A DNA stretch of 9,811 nt, taken from positions 1 through 9,811 of the forward strand of contig JBBKWX010000104.1 in assembly GCA_037969175.1 (NCBI GenBank). The letters are read 5' to 3'. The DNA is from JBBKWX01 sp037969175. GTDB taxonomy: Bacteria; Bacteroidota; Bacteroidia; AKYH767-A; JBBKVM01. This document shows, in pieces, positions 5,350 to 9,811 of the stretch. Every line of letters starts with the position of its first letter. The stretch's first letter is position 1. Under the pieces are notes generated by a model. That model had not been told where the DNA came from and did no database searches. It saw nothing but the letters and a program-made list of their open reading frames with translations. The position numbers were made by a program, and so were the translations under genes.

Positions 5350-8300
5350 CGCATCAGATACATCTTTCCGAAACCGCTTTTGAAAAAGGAATCGGCTGCT
5401 GTTTGACGGAGTTCAATTCCACCGTTATTGATCTTGGTGATCACACGATACAGATAAACTCCATTGGCAAGACGATCACCAAATTCATCTTTTCCATCCC
5501 AGGCATATTCCGTAATGTTACGCCCAACACGGATTGGTCCAAGCTCAGCTCCTGTTATCTCGCGAACTATTTTACCGGTAACTGTCAGGATCTGGATCTT
5601 GAAATAATCCGGAGTTTCTGAACCTGTAAGTGTAAATACAAAACGTGTGGATGTACTGAATGGATTCGGATAATTCATCACTTGAGTGATGGTGCTTTTA
5701 TTGATCACTTCAAAACTAACACGATAATCATTTCTTCCACTCAGATTTTCTGATGCATCTTTACCCTGTACTTTTAATTCATAGATCCCATCTTTTGAAA
5801 ATATCGGATTGAATTCTATTCTGAATGCATTTTTTGGTAAGGATGCAGGGAACCATTTCAGCAAGGTATCATTTGATGAAACTCCCGGAGCAGATTCAAA
5901 AAACAATTGTCTGTTAACACCATCCGGACTTCTAAGGAAGATCAGAAAATTCGCAGGATCGGTAATTGCTAAAAATCTGTTCTCATCATCCAATGACATC
6001 ACGATCACAGGTCTTGCACTCACAATATCACCATCCAAAATACGGGCACCATCGAATGTAACATCGAGAATGGGATTGGTAACATCACGGGAAGCAAAGA
6101 ATTTCACTTCACCCAGATTATTATAATGTGCTTGCTCAGGTTGGTCAAAGGATGGATTTGCTTCCACCCAAAGTGAATTCAGGTAAGGTAAAGTTTCAGT
6201 ACTAAAGTTTACTCTTGTTATCAAAGTATCGCCTGCCGGAAGAGGTCTCTGCCGAACAGAAGAAATTGGAATTCTAACTTTATTGCTGTTGAATACATAA
6301 TAATCTACTTTCAGCGAATCCATATCAAATGGACTGATGTTTTCAACAGCGATGGACATAGAAATATTTTCTCCTTGCTGTACGGTATCCTTACTGAAAG
6401 TAAAATGTGCATTTGGATTCAATGCGGCTTCAGGAACTCCCTGATAGTATACCTGCCAGCGATCTAATTGAGCAGGAGTAAAATTTGTTTCATCCTGGGT
6501 ATTCATTCTCAAGCGGATAAAGGGATAATCCGTTGCAGGGATAATAGAGCTCAGATTTAGAATATCAGTTTGTGAAGCAGAAACATTTGGCAGCAGCAAG
6601 ATCTCGGAACCATTCGGGCGAATCCCGATGACATCCAACGATACGGAATCTGTATTGACAGGTTCAATGGAATTTTGCTGCCAGTGTATGCTGGTCCAAT
6701 CTTTTGCGGGACCTATAGGCGGGCTCTGAACATAACCTTGGGACCAGAAATTTTGGATCAGTGTATTCACTTCAATAAAATCATTGGGTGAGTGACCAAT
6801 AACTTCAATTGCAGTAGAAGGATCTCCTTTTTTTGCAAATAAAATATAGGGTTCGGTATTCAAAGTTAATCGTATACTATCAGACCCAAGATCTTCAAAA
6901 GTTTGATAAACATCATTCTCCCAAAATTCAAACTGCCCGCCAAAAGAACTGTAAGCTATAATGTAATTTCCGGCAGGAACCTGATTGATCATATCTTTCA
7001 TAGCAGCTCTCTGAGCAGGATCTCCTGCCCTAAAAATGAAATACTTTTCAGTCCGGTATCTGCACGCGCCATTATTATTTACGTTCCCAAAATTATTCTG
7101 GGGATTAAAAATACAAGGTGGAAAACAATTCACTGTATCTACTAGGAAAGTCTCCCAGGGTTCCAATGTGATCGAATCCAGAACTGCGATATGTATGGAA
7201 GGAGTTGTTTGACAACTTCCTGTTTCTTGCAAACTGTTATTCAAACTATATTGTGGGTCGCGAGCGAAAGGATCTTTTGCATTTAGAATCTTTAAGGCTA
7301 CAGAATTAGTAACATAATTAAATTTTCTATCCGGGATATCCAATTGCATATTAATGAGTTTATCATTCTTAAATTGATGCAAATGTGCTTGCGACCAACC
7401 GTTTACTCCATTAATACTAATAAAAGAACTCTGTCTCCATTTATAGCTTCCTGTTAAGACCGAATCAACGCTCACTCTCCAATAATAAACGGTTTGATAA
7501 TTTAGATTGAGCGCAGCAGTTTTTACAACTCCACCTTTTTGATTTACAATCGCACGTTGTTTTATGGGGCTATTAAAACTATCCGTCGTATCAATTTCGA
7601 AAACATAGGGTTTGGATGTTGCGAATGGGTTTGAAGTACTGGCTTTCAGAATTACTGAATTACTCGGGACAATTGCAAAATTAAAAGGGTAAGCCGGTGT
7701 GATGTCATTACTTTGAATATTCAATACATTACTTGCATTATTATTAAAGAAATTATCAAATTCATCAACCAGATTATCCGGATCCAATACCACATCAAAA
7801 CGATTCAATCCTGATCCTTTGAAGAAATCGACTGGTAGCGTTACAGAAATTGTATCTTTATAATTCAAACCGAGATGAGGTATTCTGGAAAGATGTGTAC
7901 TTCCATCAGGAAAAGTTCTTTTTAATTCTACATTGAATTGTTGAGTAACGGCTCTCCCAATGTTTGTCATTACGATATTTACATCGAATGAATCAAGTTC
8001 AGTGCTGATGTTTGCCGGAGTAAAATAAATATCGGGTTGCTTGATCACCATATCCGGCTTGGCTTGTGGGTTCAATCTTACTGCAGGGTCTCCATGGAGA
8101 GTCATTTCCAGACAGACGGTTTTAATGGATGCAAAAGGTGCTTCAATAGAATCAATTGTTGCTACCATGGCTTCGCCTACTGTTGTCCCATAGGCATTCT
8201 GACCGATCACTTTGTAGAATGCAGTTGAATACTCATGCAAGGGTTCTCTATAACCAAGAAAAACCTGGGCAATAAATCCGATAGCACCTTTCTGATCCTG

Positions 8301-9811
8301 CAATACAAAATCTTCGCTCTGGCTCCGGCCGGGATTATGTATATCACCGGCATAACATGCATTGGCTAATATAAGAGGATATCTGTCTTTGTTTGTATAA
8401 GCGGAAGGCTGATCTGTACTTATATCAAAGTTCGTTGCATTTGCATGGGCAAAAAATGTCATCATGGTTACACCTGAATCTATCCTTGCTTTCAACACAT
8501 TACTTTGATTGATCTGGATTGGATCTGAATTTGTTTTAAAATAAGAATTTACAAATCCGCCAAAATCGGGTCCTTCAATAATATCTTCGTAAATATTCAA
8601 ATAAGATTTGAGCAAGTTCTGTTCATTGATATCACTACCTCCTCCAAAATGCAAAATATGTTTCATCCATTCTGCAGTAGGTTGACTCTCATGCGAGATC
8701 ACCTTATTCAGGTACATGGTTACATCATTGTTTGTTCTTGCACTCAGTCTTCCTACGGAAAAAGCAGGAGTATATAAACTGCCATTATAACCAATAGTAA
8801 ATAAAGGATCTGCTGCAGGGTTACCGAATGTAGGGACCAGGTTATTTGCATAATTCGCAATTGTACCTGCATCCGGGACACCATTACCATTTATTCGTGT
8901 ATTGACCGCAGAAATGGATTTACCAATAAGAAACAAATGTTTAGGAGGAGCAGTCCAGCTGAAGTAGGCAAACTTTCCAAAATTCCTTATCGCAAGTGGA
9001 TGTTTGTTTACTCCATAAGCAAATTGATCATATAATTCATCTACATCAACCAGTAAGGTATTCCTACCTGTGGAGTTGCGATAGTTCTTATATGCATTAG
9101 CAGAAGTCATTAAACTTTTATGAGATATGATGATATAATTGTAATTGGTGTTTGGCAAATTAAAGTTTGTAAATTTTGCAAAAGCTGTTGGATCCGGATT
9201 CGTGTTTACCGGTTTGATAGCATTCAAATACGTGATGGAATTCTCAGCAAATAAATACACATTTTTATTATCTACTCCGGTAGTTGAATTCGGGATCAAA
9301 GCTCTTAATGTACCAGCATTATTATCTAAAGGAATACGCAGCTTGGAATCCAGATCATAGATAAATACATTAGAATTCGTTTGAGAAAATCCGGTAATAT
9401 TTAGCAATGTTTTAGCCTGGCTGATATTATAAGGAATGATCATATTAAAAGCTGAGTCAGTTTCTCCTGCAAATGAATAAGAATGCGGATATCTCAATTT
9501 CAACCAAGAGACGGAATTCTTATCTGTTGATGATCCGTTATTTGTCAAACTGGTAAAAAGTATATTTGCATTCCCACCTGTAAGCCATGAATTGGGAATA
9601 ACATTATCATATCTTCCTAAAATATACCCATCAAAAATAGTATCGACGAATAAATTATTGTTCAGGCGTATTTGGAGGTGATGATCATCCAAAACACTAT
9701 GATTAGATGCACCAACAACTACCGAGGTCAGCCGGGCATCAGGACCTGAACTGTACAAATTCGGAACCGGAAGTATTTTAATTCTTGGAACACCTACTTC
9801 AACTACTAAAG
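5346..9811 (-). CDS. Large secreted C25 (gingipain-type) cysteine peptidase, PorU/PorU2-like; 5' end outside the window
   Basis: The frame is open to the right edge, so the start lies beyond 9811. About 1,488 residues are visible. Numbers below count from the TTG at 9758, which is not a true start. A C25 peptidase domain covers roughly 200-560. The candidate dyad is H438 in FFAHANATNFD and C468 in LANACYAGDI, 30 residues apart (33 in gingipain R). A CARDB-like domain follows at about 567-680, a fibronectin-like beta domain at about 688-780 (YYWRVSVDS), and a cysteine-containing region at about 850-960 that may be ILEI-like (low confidence). A second CARDB-like domain is at about 1113-1225. 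A PorU-like stretch starts near 1227 (PILDVTFDGARILDGDIVS). A FlgD/T9SS-like end begins at NYPNPFS (about 1360) and finishes in GKMYLMR. Relatives in Bacteroidota are annotated as C25 peptidases or putative sortase PorU2. A role in cutting or anchoring T9SS cargo is inference. The stop codon (5346-5348) overlaps that of hemH. Confidence 0.9.
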   Translation of the reverse strand, partial: LVVEVGVPRIKILPVPNLYSSGPDARLTSVVVGASNHSVLDDHHLQIRLNNNLFVDTIFDGYILGRYDNVIPNSWLTGGNANILFTSLTNNGSSTDKNSVSWLKLRYPHSYSFAGETDSAFNMIIPYNISQAKTLLNITGFSQTNSNVFIYDLDSKLRIPLDNNAGTLRALIPNSTTGVDNKNVYLFAENSITYLNAIKPVNTNPDPTAFAKFTNFNLPNTNYNYIIISHKSLMTSANAYKNYRNSTGRNTLLVDVDELYDQFAYGVNKHPLAIRNFGKFAYFSWTAPPKHLFLIGKSISAVNTRINGNGVPDAGTIANYANNLVPTFGNPAADPLFTIGYNGSLYTPAFSVGRLSARTNNDVTMYLNKVISHESQPTAEWMKHILHFGGGSDINEQNLLKSYLNIYEDIIEGPDFGGFVNSYFKTNSDPIQINQSNVLKARIDSGVTMMTFFAHANATNFDISTDQPSAYTNKDRYPLILANACYAGDIHNPGRSQSEDFVLQDQKGAIGFIAQVFLGYREPLHEYSTAFYKVIGQNAYGTTVGEAMVATIDSIEAPFASIKTVCLEMTLHGDPAVRLNPQAKPDMVIKQPDIYFTPANISTELDSFDVNIVMTNIGRAVTQQFNVELKRTFPDGSTHLSRIPHLGLNYKDTISVTLPVDFFKGSGLNRFDVVLDPDNLVDEFDNFFNNNASNVLNIQSNDITPAYPFNFAIVPSNSVILKASTSNPFATSKPYVFEIDTTDSFNSPIKQRAIVNQKGGVVKTAALNLNYQTVYYWRVSVDSVLTGSYKWRQSSFISINGVNGWSQAHLHQFKNDKLINMQLDIPDRKFNYVTNSVALKILNAKDPFARDPQYSLNNSLQETGSCQTTPSIHIAVLDSITLEPWETFLVDTVNCFPPCIFNPQNNFGNVNNNGACRYRTEKYFIFRAGDPAQRAAMKDMINQVPAGNYIIAYSSFGGQFEFWENDVYQTFEDLGSDSIRLTLNTEPYILFAKKGDPSTAIEVIGHSPNDFIEVNTLIQNFWSQGYVQSPPIGPAKDWTSIHWQQNSIEPVNTDSVSLDVIGIRPNGSEILLLPNVSASQTDILNLSSIIPATDYPFIRLRMNTQDETNFTPAQLDRWQVYYQGVPEAALNPNAHFTFSKDTVQQGENISMSIAVENISPFDMDSLKVDYYVFNSNKVRIPISSVRQRPLPAGDTLITRVNFSTETLPYLNSLWVEANPSFDQPEQAHYNNLGEVKFFASRDVTNPILDVTFDGARILDGDIVSARPVIVMSLDDENRFLAITDPANFLIFLRSPDGVNRQLFFESAPGVSSNDTLLKWFPASLPKNAFRIEFNPIFSKDGIYELKVQGKDASENLSGRNDYRVSFEVINKSTITQVMNYPNPFSTSTRFVFTLTGSETPDYFKIQILTVTGKIVREITGAELGPIRVGRNITEYAWDGKDEFGDRLANGVYLYRVITKINNGGIELRQTAADSFFKSGFGKMYLMR

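Overview
The window looks like a chromosomal segment of a member of the Bacteroidota, most likely Chitinophagales or a related group. Three things point there. The first gene fragment ends in a type IX secretion (T9SS) C-terminal sorting motif. A giant gingipain-type (C25) cell-surface protein of the PorU/PorU2 kind fills the right half. No Shine-Dalgarno sequences are visible, while TAnnTTTG-like promoter boxes are. The sequence is AT-rich by eye.

Layout from left to right. Positions 1-81 hold the 3' end of a plus-strand gene for a T9SS cargo protein, followed by a strong intrinsic terminator (101-136). Positions 137-1215 form a repeat-rich island around one short gene (377-838) for an IS200/IS605-type Y1 HUH transposase. 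Families of short perfect palindromes surround this gene: a 20-bp palindrome on both sides, two related 69-bp double-hairpin elements on both sides, and a 62-bp unit tandemly repeated about 2.5 times on the right. This resembles a REP/RAYT locus (a transposase with its dependent palindromic repeats) and is the most unusual structure in the window.

Positions 1260-5349 hold three plus-strand housekeeping genes close together. They are lnt (apolipoprotein N-acyltransferase, lipoprotein maturation in the inner membrane), lpdA (dihydrolipoyl dehydrogenase, the E3 subunit of 2-oxo acid dehydrogenase complexes) and hemH (ferrochelatase, last step of heme b synthesis). lpdA carries an in-frame TAA at codon 57, just after the redox-active disulfide motif, while the rest of the gene is intact. 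It is therefore a fresh pseudogene, a sequencing or assembly error, or (less likely) a read-through gene. lpdA and hemH are 10 bases apart and probably cotranscribed. A good TAnnTTTG box overlaps the lnt stop codon and could drive lpdA-hemH.

Positions 5346-9811 hold one large minus-strand gene, cut by the right edge of the window. It encodes a secreted multidomain C25 cysteine peptidase with CARDB-like and other beta-sandwich domains and a FlgD/T9SS-like C-terminal end. It converges on hemH, and the two stop codons overlap.

The housekeeping genes share no single pathway. The two T9SS-related proteins at the ends fit a gliding or secreting Bacteroidota lifestyle.
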